A stretch of DNA of 64,000 nt from Micromonospora endolithica (GCF_003626595.1 NZ_RBAK01000018.1:40958-104957); one strand, 5' to 3'. Counted from the first letter of the stretch, positions 6,829-15,973 are shown. Notes: generated from the sequence alone by a model not told the origin. Made by a program: numbers and translations.

Positions 6829-9800
6829 TCAGATGCCGGTCGCCCTCGTGCAACCCGACGACGGGTCCAGGGCGAAGTCGAGCGTCCCGACGATGCCCGC
6901 GTCGACCCGGGTCCGCTGCACCTCGGGCACCCAGCCGTCCTTGGCGGCGATCACCTCGTACCGCCCCTTCGGCAGCCACCACGCGTACCGGCCGCGCGCG
7001 TCGGCCGTCAGCGTGTACCCGGTGGTGCCGCCGACCAGGTTCACCCGCACCGTGGCCGGTACGCCGACGGTCGCCCCACCGCACGTCACCCCGGTCACCG
7101 TGCCCTGGATCTTGCCCCAGCTGGCCGGCGGCGAGACGTTCATCTCGACCGCCACCTGCGGCGCCGGGTACGGCACGCTCGCGGCGAGGAGCAGCTCACC
7201 GGCGTACCGGCCGGGTTGCGCGACCCCGGCGGCGGCCGTCGCGGTGAGCGTGACGGTGACCGTCCGGGACGCCCCCGGGGCCAGCGTGAAGGTGGTCGGG
7301 GCGGTGCTCAGCCAGGACAGGTCCGACTCCTGGGCGCACTGCTCCAGACCGCCCAACCGCTCGGTCTGCGGCGAGCCCACGAAGGAGGTGGGCGACCCGC
7401 CGACCTTGTACGCCCCGCACGCCCCCGCGCCCCGGTACCGGGCGAACGCGGAGTTGGGCAGGTCCCGCCAGCCACCGGTCGCCGGGTCGTACCCGACCGT
7501 CCGGTTGGTGACCGTGGTGGACCCGGCGGTGACCCCGCCGGCCAGCACCAGCATCCCGCCGGCCGCCGCGTACTGCGACGCCCACAGCTCCAGCGGCAGG
7601 TCCGGCAACCGGGTCCAGGTGTCGCTCGCCGGGTCGTACCGGTGGGCGTCGGTGTACTCGGTCTCGCCGGTGCCGCCCGCGCAGTAGACCTGGGCGCCGA
7701 TCCCGCCGCAGGACAGCCACGCGACCGGGTGCGGGTAGGGCGCTCCGGTGCCGAACGTGCCCGTCTCCGGGTCGAACGCCACCAGCGCGTCGGTGTCCGT
7801 GCAGTCGGCGTCGGCGCACCCGCCGACCAGGTAGACCTTGCCGCCGGCGACCGCCGTTCCGGCCGCCGCCACCGGGGTCGGGTTGGTCACGCCGGGCAGG
7901 GTCGCCCACGCGTTGGTCGCCGGGTCGAACACGTCGACCGTGGCCACCGTGTCGTCGTCGGCACCCCAGCCGCCGATGGCGTACAGCTTCCCGCCGACCG
8001 CCGCGACGGCCGGCTTCGCCCGCTCCGCCGGCAGGTCCGGCAGCGCCGACCAGGCGTCGGCGTCCGGGTCGTACGCCCAGGCCCGGCGTTCGGTCCCGGT
8101 GCCGCTGCCGCCGCCGACCGAGTAGACCCGGCCGTCCAGCCAGGTCGCCCCGTTGTCGAACACCGCGGCCGGCAGGTCGGCGACCCGGGTCCACGCGTCG
8201 TCAACCGTGGTGCCGGCGTCCGCCGCCGGCCCGCCGTACGCGGTGCCGTTCCGGGTCTTGCTGATGCCCTTCAGCTTCTGCTCCCGCAGCGGCGCTCCGG
8301 CCCGGTTCAGCAGTTCGAACCGGCCGGCCCGTTCCAGCACCTCCACGTCGGCCGGCGCGGTGCCGGTGTTGGTGACCGTCACCCGGGTGGTGCGGGTGCT
8401 GCCGTACGGCTGGTGCGACTCGATCGTGGTGGGGGTGACCGTGAGCCGCCCCGCGGCGAGCGCGAAGTCGGCCCGTCGCGTGTCGTCGGCGACAACCGTG
8501 ACGTCCCGGGTGACCGGCTGGTACGGCGTGCGGGAGGCGGTGAACGGGTGGCTGCCGGTCAGCCCGGAGAAGAGCCAGTAGAAGCCGTCCGGCTGACCGG
8601 GGTCGTCCGGCGTCGCGGCCGACACACCCCGGTCGGTGGGCCGGTCCACACTGGTCACGGTGACCCCGTTGAGCGGGGCGCCGGTGTTGCGGTCGGTGGT
8701 GGTGCCGACGACCAGGCCACCGGGGACCGGCGTGCAGTCCCGGTTGACCAGGCTCACGTCGTCGACCTGCCACCACCAGGCGAACGTGCCGGTGAACCGG
8801 AACCGCACCCGGACCGACGACGCTCCCGCCGCCGCGCTCAGCGGCACCTCCTCGACCCGGGGCCCGCGCCGGCTGGCCGTCTGGTGCCAGACGTTGGCCC
8901 AGGTCGTACCGCCGTCGGTGGAGACGTCGATGTCGGCGGTGTCGGTCACCCCGACCGCCCGCCAGTCACTGCGGAAGCGCAGCACCGGCGCCGGTGCCGC
9001 GGTCAGGTCCACCGTCGGGGTCACCAGGTCGGTGTCCTGGCGGTTGCCGGAGCCCAGGAAGTCGCTGTCGACGATCGCGAAGCCGCCGGAACCGCCGGTC
9101 AGGTTGTTCCGCCCGCCCGGGTCGTCGAAGGCCCACCCGCCCTTGTCGGTCCGGTTGACCACCGACCAGCCCGACGGTGCGGTGGTGCCGTCGAAGGTCT
9201 CGTTCAGCAGCGGCGCGCTCAGGCTGCCGGTGTACCCGGCGGCGGTGCAGGCCGCCTCCACCGGCACCGCCACGTCGACGGTGAGCGCGTCCGCGCCGGC
9301 CTCGACGTCCCGGGTCACCGTGCGGTAGCCCGGGTAGCGGGCGGTCACCGTCACCCGGTAGGTGTCGTCGCCGGCCACGGTGAAGGAGTACCGGCCGGTG
9401 ACCGGGTCGGTGAAGACCGGCCCGCCGGGACGCCCGGCGACGTCGATCCGCGCGTACAGCGGCCAGCCGTGCCCGGAGCCGTCGGTGACCCGACCGCTGA
9501 CCGTCACCGTCGGCGTCGCCGCCAGGGCGAAGTCCCGGGTCGTCGTGCCGCCCTCGGCCACGGTGACCGTCGCGGACTGCCCGACGTAGCCGTAGGCGGA
9601 CACCGTCAGGGTGGTCTCGCCGGCCGGCACGGTCAGCGCGTACCGGCCGTCCGCGCCGGTGGTGACGCTGCGGGTGCCGTCGCCGACCGTCGCGCCGGCG
9701 ACCGGGGCGCCGTCACCGGCCCGGGTCACCGTGCCGACGATCCGGCCGACCGCTCCGCGCGGGGCGGCCTGCACGGCCGCGTACGCGTCGAGCCGGCCCT

Positions 9801-11199
9801 CGCCGAACACGTTGTTGTCGGCCGGGGTGCCGCCGCACGTGGTGGCGTCAGTGTCCCGGGCGGTGCGGTCCAGCAACGCCTCGGTGGCGGTGACGTCACC
9901 GCGCAGGCTCGGTGCCGCCGACCAGACCAGGGCGACCGTGCCGGCCACGTGCGGCGCGGCCATCGACGTGCCGTCGAACGCCTCGTAGCCGTCGCCGGGC
10001 ACGGTGGAGCGCACGTCCACCCCCGGCGCGGCGACGTTCGGCTTCAGCGGGTCGGTGCCGGAGCCGCGACCGGAGAAGCCGGCGATCGCGCCGGACGAGT
10101 CGTACGCCCCGACCGCGTACGCGTTGGCGTTGTCGCCGGGTGAACCGGCGCTGCCGCAGGCGGGGCCGTCGTTGCCGGCGGAGAAGACCGGGAAGATCCC
10201 GGCGGCCCGCCAGGCGGTGACGGTCTGCTGGTACCAGGGGTCGCCCCCGTCGCCGCCCCACGAGTTGTTGACGATGTCCGGACGCAGGTCCGGTCGCGGG
10301 TTCTGCCCGTCCAGGTCGGTCGGGGCCAGCACCCACTGACCGGCGGCCAGCAGCGACGCGTCCGAGCAGGACCGGTCCTCGCAGCCCTTGGCGGCGATCC
10401 ACCGCGCGCCCGGCGCGACACCGGTCTGGTTCCCGGCGCCGTCGTCGCCCACCATCGTGCCCATGGTGTGCGTGCCGTGGTCGTTGTTGTCGCAGGGCGC
10501 CGGGTCGTCACAGACACCGGCCGGGTCGTACCAGTTGTAGGCGTGGTCGAAGCTGCCGCCACCGGAGTTGCCCCGGTAGGAACCGACCAGCGCGGGGTGG
10601 TCGTACTGCACGCCACTGTCGATGTTCGCCACCACGACGCCCTCGCCGCGGTCGCCGAACTCGGTCCACACCCGGGGCGCACCGATGTCGGTCAGGCCCC
10701 ACTCGGCCCCGGCGGCGCGAGCCCGGTCGGCCGACGGCGTCGGCCGGACCAGCGGGTAACTGCGGGCCGGCTCGATCCGGGCCACCTCGGGGCGGCGGGC
10801 CACCTCGTCGAGCAGGGCCCGGTCGCCACGCACCCGGACGGCGTTGGCGATCCAGTAGCCGGTGTGCTCGGCCTTCCGGGCGTCGAGCAGTTCCCGCAGG
10901 CCGCGCTGGGTGCGGTCGGCGGTGTCGGTCAGTCGGCGGTGCACCTCGCGCGCCCGGCCGTCCGGGTCGCGCAGCTTCGCGGTGTCGGCGAGCGGTGCCG
11001 TCTCGCGCAGGTAGACCAGGAACGTGGTGCTGCCGGTCGCGCCGATCGCCGCGTTCACGGCGGGAGCCACGGTGGCCCGGGTCGGGGTGGCCGCCGCCGG
11101 GGTGGCGAGCACGGGCTGGGCGGTGAGCCCGAGCACGAACGCGCCGAGCGCGACGGCCGCGCGCCTCAGCGGTGATCGCGCGGATGGTCGTACGAACAC
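6829..11199 (-). CDS. Giant secreted subtilisin-like (S8) protease with CarboxypepD_reg-like and Kelch-like domains
   Basis: The 1,456-residue exported protein has a Sec signal (Arg-rich start, AAVALGAFVLGLTAQPVLA), an inhibitor-like propeptide and an S8 domain. The catalytic residues are Asp194 (NIDSGVQYDHP), His241 (DHGTHTMGT) and Ser412 (GTSMAAPHVAG). Next come carboxypeptidase-regulatory-like beta domains (VAGATVGDGTRSVTTGADG), a jelly-roll-like region with paired Cys, and five or so Kelch-type repeats (VYSVGGG, LYAIGGWG, VYLVGGC, VYCAGG). A final beta sandwich ends in one more regulatory-like repeat. GGAGGAACT just before GTG 11199 fixes the start; the in-frame TTG 11283 lacks this. It is probably extracellular and degradative. 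It diverges from an OmpR-type regulator. Confidence 0.9.
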   Translation of the reverse strand: MFVRPSARSPLRRAAVALGAFVLGLTAQPVLATPAAATPTRATVAPAVNAAIGATGSTTFLVYLRETAPLADTAKLRDPDGRAREVHRRLTDTADRTQRGLRELLDARKAEHTGYWIANAVRVRGDRALLDEVARRPEVARIEPARSYPLVRPTPSADRARAAGAEWGLTDIGAPRVWTEFGDRGEGVVVANIDSGVQYDHPALVGSYRGNSGGGSFDHAYNWYDPAGVCDDPAPCDNNDHGTHTMGTMVGDDGAGNQTGVAPGARWIAAKGCEDRSCSDASLLAAGQWVLAPTDLDGQNPRPDLRPDIVNNSWGGDGGDPWYQQTVTAWRAAGIFPVFSAGNDGPACGSAGSPGDNANAYAVGAYDSSGAIAGFSGRGSGTDPLKPNVAAPGVDVRSTVPGDGYEAFDGTSMAAPHVAGTVALVWSAAPSLRGDVTATEALLDRTARDTDATTCGGTPADNNVFGEGRLDAYAAVQAAPRGAVGRIVGTVTRAGDGAPVAGATVGDGTRSVTTGADGRYALTVPAGETTLTVSAYGYVGQSATVTVAEGGTTTRDFALAATPTVTVSGRVTDGSGHGWPLYARIDVAGRPGGPVFTDPVTGRYSFTVAGDDTYRVTVTARYPGYRTVTRDVEAGADALTVDVAVPVEAACTAAGYTGSLSAPLLNETFDGTTAPSGWSVVNRTDKGGWAFDDPGGRNNLTGGSGGFAIVDSDFLGSGNRQDTDLVTPTVDLTAAPAPVLRFRSDWRAVGVTDTADIDVSTDGGTTWANVWHQTASRRGPRVEEVPLSAAAGASSVRVRFRFTGTFAWWWQVDDVSLVNRDCTPVPGGLVVGTTTDRNTGAPLNGVTVTSVDRPTDRGVSAATPDDPGQPDGFYWLFSGLTGSHPFTASRTPYQPVTRDVTVVADDTRRADFALAAGRLTVTPTTIESHQPYGSTRTTRVTVTNTGTAPADVEVLERAGRFELLNRAGAPLREQKLKGISKTRNGTAYGGPAADAGTTVDDAWTRVADLPAAVFDNGATWLDGRVYSVGGGSGTGTERRAWAYDPDADAWSALPDLPAERAKPAVAAVGGKLYAIGGWGADDDTVATVDVFDPATNAWATLPGVTNPTPVAAAGTAVAGGKVYLVGGCADADCTDTDALVAFDPETGTFGTGAPYPHPVAWLSCGGIGAQVYCAGGTGETEYTDAHRYDPASDTWTRLPDLPLELWASQYAAAGGMLVLAGGVTAGSTTVTNRTVGYDPATGGWRDLPNSAFARYRGAGACGAYKVGGSPTSFVGSPQTERLGGLEQCAQESDLSWLSTAPTTFTLAPGASRTVTVTLTATAAAGVAQPGRYAGELLLAASVPYPAPQVAVEMNVSPPASWGKIQGTVTGVTCGGATVGVPATVRVNLVGGTTGYTLTADARGRYAWWLPKGRYEVIAAKDGWVPEVQRTRVDAGIVGTLDFALDPSSGCTRATGI

Positions 11200-11291
11200 A
11201 GTTCCTCCCCACGTTCGCGGGCCCGAGCGGGTTGCGGGCGCCCGCATGAGAGTCATGCTGACCGTGGTGCTGACGCTGATCAATGAAAGTT

Positions 11292-11313
11292 CTCGGTCAG
11301 TACTCGGTCAGTG
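11292..11313. promoter_or_regulatory. 11-bp tandem direct repeat, likely OmpR-type operator
   Basis: CTCGGTCAGTA and CTCGGTCAGTG follow one another without a gap. Tandem repeats of exactly 11 bp are the usual recognition pattern of OmpR/PhoB winged-helix dimers. The site lies between the subtilase start (11199, minus) and the winged-helix regulator gene (11418, plus). A TACGCT at 11335-11340 could be the regulator's -10 box. Binding by the neighbouring regulator is inferred. Confidence 0.5.
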
Positions 11314-11417
11314 ACGTGACGCGATGGCGACCGATACGCTGAGCCGAGCCCTGTCGGTGGTGGTCGCCTCCGGTGGGTGGGAGCTTCACGTCAGTGCGTG
11401 CGGCCGGGGGAGGCAGC

Positions 11418-11915
11418 GTGTCCGGTGGGGAAGGTCCGTTCGTCGTCTGTGTCAGTCCCGACCTGGCGTTGCGGGAGCGCGTCGTACGCCAGCTCGACGG
11501 GGTGGGGTCGGTCCTGAGCTGCGCCGATCTCGCCGAGCTGCGGGCGCTGCTGTTCGCGCCGACCGAGGCCGGCGCGTCCGCGGAGCCGGTGCCGCTCGCG
11601 TCGGAGCGCCCGGTCAGCTGCGGTGACCTGGTGGTGGACCGGGCCGGGCACCTGGTCACCTGGCGGGGGACGCCGGTGGCGCTGACCCGGACCGAGCGGG
11701 AGCTGCTGGCCCGGCTGGCCAGCCCGCCGGTGACCCTGTGGAGCTACGAGCGGCTGTTCGGCTCGGTCTGGGGCGGGGCGTACCTGGGCGACACCGCGAT
11801 CCTGCACTCGGCGGTGAAGCGGCTCCGGCAGAAGCTCCGCGGCCTGTCCGGCGGCCCGCAGGTGCAGACCGTCCGAGGGGTGGGCTACCGCCTCACGCCG
11901 CCCCCGGCCGGGTGA
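11418..11915 (+). CDS. Orphan OmpR-type winged-helix transcriptional regulator
   Basis: The 165-residue protein has an N-terminal half resembling a shortened receiver (FVVCVSPDLALRERVVRQL) without visible phospho-acceptor residues. A winged-helix domain follows (about 70-160) with LTRTERELLARLASPP, TAILHSAVKRLRQKL and VQTVRGVGYRL. No kinase is nearby, so it is probably phosphorylation-independent, or driven by a ligand or by abundance. GTG 11418 follows a GGGGGAGG Shine-Dalgarno. Divergence from the subtilase and the intervening 11-bp repeats suggest it controls that protease and itself. Confidence 0.78.
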   Translation: MSGGEGPFVVCVSPDLALRERVVRQLDGVGSVLSCADLAELRALLFAPTEAGASAEPVPLASERPVSCGDLVVDRAGHLVTWRGTPVALTRTERELLARLASPPVTLWSYERLFGSVWGGAYLGDTAILHSAVKRLRQKLRGLSGGPQVQTVRGVGYRLTPPPAG

Positions 11916-11957
11916 TCCGTCGGCCGGTCGCCGGCCGGCACGTGACACGATGGCGCG

Positions 11958-12821
11958 GTGAGTGGTCTCGTCCAGCCCGGGTACGCCCCGCCGGCCGGTC
12001 CCGAGCCGTCCCCGTCCGGCCGCCCCGCGCGCTGGCTGGTGATCGCGACGGTGGTCTGGGCGGTGGTGCTCGCCGCCCTCACCTGGTATTCGGTGCGTAC
12101 CGACCCGCCCACCGTGCGGGAGCAGCGCACCCTCTCCGACGCCGGTCCGGTGGTGGACGGCGCGATCGGCCAGCTCTCCGGCGCGCTCGGTGGTGACGCG
12201 GTGCCGGCGTTGACCCCGCCGCGGGTCGACCGGGGCTGCCGGGTGACCCCGCTGGCCGACGGGGCCGTACTGCGGCGCGGGATCACCGTGGTCGTTCCCG
12301 CCGGTGCGGAACGCGCGCTGCTGGAACGGGTGTCCGAGCGGCTACCGGACCACTGGCGCCCCGGCGTCCGGGTCACCTCCACCGGGCCCCGGCTGCGGGC
12401 CGACGCGGGGGAGTTCGTCCTGGTCGAGGGCCGGGTCGAGGAGGAGGGCCGGGTCACCTTCACCGCCGACACCGGCTGCCGCCCGGTCGGCGACGACTAC
12501 GTCCGGCCGGCGATCGGCGCCGGGGCGGGGCCCGACGTCGACGCCCTGACCGCGGCGCTGCGCGCCCTCGGGCGTCCGGACCAGCCGGTCGGCGACCACG
12601 ACCAGGCGGCCTGCCCGGGGGGCGGCACCGTCCGGACGGTCCGCGCCGAGGCGGTCCCGGCACCGCCGGACCCGGTGGCCGCGCTCGCACCGCTGGCCAA
12701 CGGCGCACCGGTCGTCGCCACCGGCACGGTGTACGCCTACCGCGCCGGCCCGGTCGGCGTCGTCGCCGAGCTGACCGGCGACGGGGTACGACTCACCGCC
12801 ACCACCGGCTGCGCGGGCTGA
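11958..12821 (+). CDS. Single-pass membrane protein of unknown function
   Basis: The 287-residue protein has a Pro-rich cytoplasmic start, a transmembrane segment (WLVIATVVWAVVLAALTWYSV) and an extracytoplasmic region. Regularly spaced Cys (RGCRV, DTGCRP, QAACPGG, TTGCAG) suggest two disulfides. No family was recognised. CACGAT (11946-11951) six bases before GTG 11958 suggests a leaderless start. The gene follows the winged-helix regulator by 42 bases and ends 16 bases from the convergent debranching-enzyme gene, with no room for a separate terminator. Confidence 0.65.
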   Translation: MSGLVQPGYAPPAGPEPSPSGRPARWLVIATVVWAVVLAALTWYSVRTDPPTVREQRTLSDAGPVVDGAIGQLSGALGGDAVPALTPPRVDRGCRVTPLADGAVLRRGITVVVPAGAERALLERVSERLPDHWRPGVRVTSTGPRLRADAGEFVLVEGRVEEEGRVTFTADTGCRPVGDDYVRPAIGAGAGPDVDALTAALRALGRPDQPVGDHDQAACPGGGTVRTVRAEAVPAPPDPVAALAPLANGAPVVATGTVYAYRAGPVGVVAELTGDGVRLTATTGCAG

Positions 12822-12837
12822 CCGACCTCCTGGCGGG

Positions 12838-14895
12838 TCAGTGGCCGCGGTCGCTGTCGTGCGGGCCCCGGCTGCGGCCCAGGGCGTCGACCCTGCCCCA
12901 CCGGCCCGGGATGTCCAGCAGCTCCACCCGGCCCATGCCGTCCGGCACCGCCGGGTCGATGATCAGGTGTTCACCCTGCGGCTCCAGGCCGAGCATGACC
13001 CGCAGCAGCAGCAACGGGGTACCCGCCGACCACGCCTGCGGGCTGCACGCCGTCGGGTACTTGACCGGGTACTCGGTGAGGGCCCGTTCGTAGCCGGCGA
13101 ACACCTCCGGCAGCCGCCCGTCGAAGAACTGGGACGCCGCCATCATCGTCTCGCAGATCTGACCCGCCTCCTTGCGGAAGCCGTACCGCCACAGACCCCA
13201 GGCGATGAGCGAGTTGTCGAACGGCCAGACCGTGCCCACGTGGTAACCGATGGGGTTGTAGCGCCCCTGGTCGTCGGCGAGGGTCCGGATGCCCCAACCG
13301 GAGAAGAGGCGGGGGCCGAGCAGGTGTTCGACCACCCGCCCGGCGCGGGACTCGTCGACGATGCCGCTCCACAGCAGGTGCCCGATGTTGGAGGTGAGCG
13401 CGTCCACCTGCCGGCCCTCCGGATCCAGGGCGAGCGCGTAGTACTCCCGCTCCGGGATCCAGAAGTCCCGGTTGAACCGGATCTTCAGCTCCGCGGCCTC
13501 GCGCTCCAACCGGTCGGCGTACGCCGGATCGTTCCAGAACAGCCGGGCCATCCGGGCACCCCGGATCTTCGCGTCGTACGCGTAGCCCTGTAGTTCGCAG
13601 GTGGCACGTGGGAACCCGGGCAGCCGCCCGTCACGGTACGAGATCCCGTCCCACGAGTCCTTCCAGCACTGGTTCTCCAGGCCGGTGTCCGGGTTGCGGG
13701 TCTGGAACCAGAGGTAGCCGGTGCCGAGCAGGTCGCCGTACGTGTCGATCCAGGCGAGCGCGGCCCGGGTCGGTGCCTCCAGATGCCGGACCAGGTCGGC
13801 GTCGCCGGTCCACCGCTCGTACTCGTCGAGCAGGATGACGAACAGCGGCGTCGAGTCGGCCGACCCGTAGTACGGCGAGTGCGGCTGCTCCTCGAACCCG
13901 GCGGTCTCGCCGTACCGCAGCTCGTGCAGGATCTTGCCCGGCTCCTCGTCGCGAAAGTCGTCGAGCCGGTTGCCCTGTAGCCCGGCGAGCAGCAGGATCG
14001 TCGGGGTGATCAGTTCCGGCAGGAACGGCACCACCTGGAGCGAGGTGATGATGCTGTCCCGGCCGAAGAGGGTCATGAACCACGGCAGCCCGGCCGCCAT
14101 CAGCCGGACGCCGAGCGCGATCGACTCGTAGCGCAGTGCCGCCAGGTCGTTGAGGCTGCGCCGGTACGCCCCGGCCAGCGGCTGGCAGTCGCACCCCAGC
14201 TTCGGGGCCTTGGCGATCAGCTCGTTCTGTTCGGCCTCGATGTCCGCCGGGCTCCGGCTGCCGCCGAGCGGAAGGGTGGCCCGGATGTCCTCACCGCGCG
14301 AGCCGTAGATCACGGTGGACACGTGCAGTCGGGTGGTCCACTCGTCGTGCGGGCCGATCCGGACGCGGAAGGTGATGCCGGCCAGGTCGACGTCGCCCGG
14401 TGAGCTGGTGGTGACCACGGTTTCCCGCCGGAACGCGTCCCGTCGGTAGGTGAGGCGCAGCTCGTCCGGGCCGACGGTCGCGGTGGTGCGGCCCTGCTTG
14501 CGGATGGCGGCGTCCTTGATCTCGAAGAGGTCGGCGAAGTCCGCGCCGACGTCAAGCCGGACGGTGAACTCCACCTCCTCGCGGGTGTGGTTGAGCACGG
14601 TCAGCTCCTCGGTGAAGCCGCCGCCGATCGCGCGGCTGCGGATCACCGAGACCTTGGCGTCCAGGTAGTGCGTCGGCTCGCCGGGCACCAGGAAGAAACG
14701 GCTCTGGAAGGACCGGTCCTCGTCGACCGACAGCGCGTGCAGGCGTTCCCCGTCCAGGGTGAGCAGCCAGGTGGAGAGGAACCGGGTGTCGAAGGAGAAC
14801 AGCCCGGTCGGGGTGTCCGGGGACGGCTCCACGTCGCCGCGCCGGTCGCTGACCAGGAAGGTGTTGCCGTCCAGGATGCTGACGATCTGCTTCAC
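12838..14895 (-). CDS. Glycogen debranching enzyme-type amylo-alpha-1,6-glucosidase (MGH-like)
   Basis: The 685-residue cytoplasmic glycoside hydrolase has two parts. An N-terminal GDE_N-type beta domain (about 1-210) begins MKQIVSILDGNTFLVSDRRG with the DTRFLSTW motif. An (alpha/alpha)6 barrel follows, with WFMTLFGRDSIITSLQ, STPLFVILLDEYERWTGD, NQCWKDSWDGISYRDG, EVFAGYER and YPTACSPQAWSAGTPLLLL. These features fit the bacterial amylo-alpha-1,6-glucosidase/mannosylglycerate-hydrolase-like group. The GTG start overlaps the stop of the upstream SCP2 gene as GTGA, so they are translationally coupled. Exact substrate is not determined by sequence. Confidence 0.85.
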   Translation of the reverse strand: MKQIVSILDGNTFLVSDRRGDVEPSPDTPTGLFSFDTRFLSTWLLTLDGERLHALSVDEDRSFQSRFFLVPGEPTHYLDAKVSVIRSRAIGGGFTEELTVLNHTREEVEFTVRLDVGADFADLFEIKDAAIRKQGRTTATVGPDELRLTYRRDAFRRETVVTTSSPGDVDLAGITFRVRIGPHDEWTTRLHVSTVIYGSRGEDIRATLPLGGSRSPADIEAEQNELIAKAPKLGCDCQPLAGAYRRSLNDLAALRYESIALGVRLMAAGLPWFMTLFGRDSIITSLQVVPFLPELITPTILLLAGLQGNRLDDFRDEEPGKILHELRYGETAGFEEQPHSPYYGSADSTPLFVILLDEYERWTGDADLVRHLEAPTRAALAWIDTYGDLLGTGYLWFQTRNPDTGLENQCWKDSWDGISYRDGRLPGFPRATCELQGYAYDAKIRGARMARLFWNDPAYADRLEREAAELKIRFNRDFWIPEREYYALALDPEGRQVDALTSNIGHLLWSGIVDESRAGRVVEHLLGPRLFSGWGIRTLADDQGRYNPIGYHVGTVWPFDNSLIAWGLWRYGFRKEAGQICETMMAASQFFDGRLPEVFAGYERALTEYPVKYPTACSPQAWSAGTPLLLLRVMLGLEPQGEHLIIDPAVPDGMGRVELLDIPGRWGRVDALGRSRGPHDSDRGH

Positions 14896-15272
14896 CGCGG
14901 TCGTCCGGCCTGTGCGCGGACGATGTCGCGTGGGTCCCGGGCGCCCGGCGGGGACGGGAAGAACCGGCGGAACGCCAGGAACAGCACGACGTTCCCGCCG
15001 AAGGTGCTCTCGTTGCGCAGCATCGCCGCGATGGCCTGGGCCCGGCCGGTCACCAGCCGGTCGAACAGGTCCTCGCTGCTGTGCCAGATCGCGTCGGCCG
15101 GCCCGCGGGCGCGGGTCACCTCGGCCTCGCCGGGTTGCAGCCGGACCAACCAGTGGGTCGTCCCGTCGCCGGTGGCGAGGTCGATCTGTATGGTGCCGGC
15201 GACTGTGCTGCGCAGCACCGCCGGGGCGCGTGACGGCAGCGAGTCGAAGAACCGCTCGATCGCCTCGCTCAC
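14892..15272 (-). CDS. SCP2 sterol-binding-domain protein
   Basis: The 126-residue protein fits the small SCP2 fold: TIQIDLATGDGTTHWLVRLQ, then AIWHSSEDLFDRLVTGRAQA and FGGNVVLFLAFRRFFP. These are typical of the hydrophobic-ligand-binding SCP2-like domain. GTG 15272 gives the expected N-terminus SEAIERFFDSLPSRAP. It is coupled to the debranching-type enzyme by a 4-base overlap. The link between lipid-binding fold and glycan enzyme is unexplained. Confidence 0.75.
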   Translation of the reverse strand: MSEAIERFFDSLPSRAPAVLRSTVAGTIQIDLATGDGTTHWLVRLQPGEAEVTRARGPADAIWHSSEDLFDRLVTGRAQAIAAMLRNESTFGGNVVLFLAFRRFFPSPPGARDPRDIVRAQAGRPR

Positions 15273-15349
15273 AACCGAATCGTAGGCATTCGCCCGACTC
15301 GCTGGGTGGGTATCGGAAGTCCGCTCACCGTTCCCCGGTGAACACCCGG

Positions 15350-15712
15350 TCAGTAGACGAGCGCCTGGGCCCCGTCCGCCATGGCCTCCTCGACGAAGAC
15401 CGCCGCACCGGCGATCCGGATGCCCGGCAGCACGTCGTCCGGGCCGATGTCCCGGCGGGCCGCGCACTGGGTGCAGGCGGTGACCGTGCCGGTGGTGAGG
15501 ATCACGTGCAGCAACTCGGCCAGCGGTGCCGAGTGCGGGAGTTCGAACTCCTGTGCCCGCCCGGGCAGGGCGAACCAGGTCGACTCACCGGTCAGCCAGA
15601 GCGACACCGGGACGCCGGCGGCGGCCGCGGTGGCGGCGACGGTGAATGCCTGCGCGCAGCGCTCCGGCGCGTCCGCGCCAGCGGTGGCCTTGACGACCAG
15701 AGTGCGGGCCAT
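15350..15712 (-). CDS. DsrE-family protein
   Basis: The 120-residue protein opens ARTLVVKATAGADAPERCAQ, the usual DsrE/DsrF-like nucleotide-type fold start. It ends with GIRIAGAAVFVEEAMADGA. A CTQC pair (TACTQCAARRDIG) could form a redox or sulfur-relay site. The family is linked to sulfur transfer, and sulfurtransferase genes lie nearby in this window. TATGCT (15725-15720, minus) lies seven bases before ATG 15712, indicating a leaderless transcript from a promoter that overlaps the one for the divergent small membrane protein. Confidence 0.75.
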   Translation of the reverse strand: MARTLVVKATAGADAPERCAQAFTVAATAAAAGVPVSLWLTGESTWFALPGRAQEFELPHSAPLAELLHVILTTGTVTACTQCAARRDIGPDDVLPGIRIAGAAVFVEEAMADGAQALVY

Positions 15713-15719
15713 GGGGCCC

Positions 15720-15729
15720 AGCATAGGAT
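15720..15729. promoter_or_regulatory. Overlapping divergent -10 boxes
   Basis: On the minus strand TATGCT (15725-15720) sits seven bases before ATG 15712. On the plus strand TAGGAT (15724-15729) sits eight bases before ATG 15738. The hexamers share two base pairs, so polymerase could not occupy both at once. Confidence 0.5.
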
Positions 15730-15737
15730 GGTCGGCG

Positions 15738-15842
15738 ATGGTCACCGAGATCGGGTTCGTCAGCCTGCTGGTCGCCGGCCTGGGCGCGCTCGCCGGTGGC
15801 CTGGTCTATGTCGCCGTACGCATTTCGAGAGGACGCTGGTGA
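15738..15842 (+). CDS. 34-residue single-pass membrane peptide
   Basis: The frame encodes a short start, one hydrophobic helix (FVSLLVAGLGALAGGLVYVAV) and a basic tail RISRGRW. A TAGGAT -10 box eight bases upstream supports leaderless translation from ATG 15738. Its stop codon overlaps a GTG as GTGA at 15839-15842. That GTG begins the first copy of a 59-bp repeat which now separates it from the nitrobindin gene. A similar tiny gene next to nitrobindin occurs in other actinomycetes, as I recall. Function unknown. Confidence 0.6.
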   Translation: MVTEIGFVSLLVAGLGALAGGLVYVAVRISRGRW

Positions 15843-15973
15843 GCGCGAGGAGCGAGCCCGGTTTGCGAGCCCCGCAGTCGCGAACGAAGGTGGCCTGGTG
15901 AGCGCGAGGAGCGAGCCGGGTTTGCGAGCCCCGCAGTCGCGAACGAAGGTGGCCTGGTGAGCGCGAGGAGCGA
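15839..15973 (+). repeat. 59-bp tandem duplication (two full copies plus 17-bp partial)
   Basis: Copies run 15839-15897 and 15898-15956 and differ at one base. A third, partial copy of 17 bases (15957-15973) is the real beginning of the nitrobindin gene. Each copy begins GTGAGCGCGAGGAGCGA and continues through GTTTGCGAGCCCCGCAGTCG. Because 59 is not a multiple of three, each copy shifts the frame. Confidence 0.9.

Noticed and set aside
7216..10143. 975-codon open frame antisense to the subtilase
   Set aside because: Composition is Arg/Gly/Pro/Val-rich without motifs. It is the expected frame shadow in very GC-rich DNA opposite a gene with a full catalytic triad.
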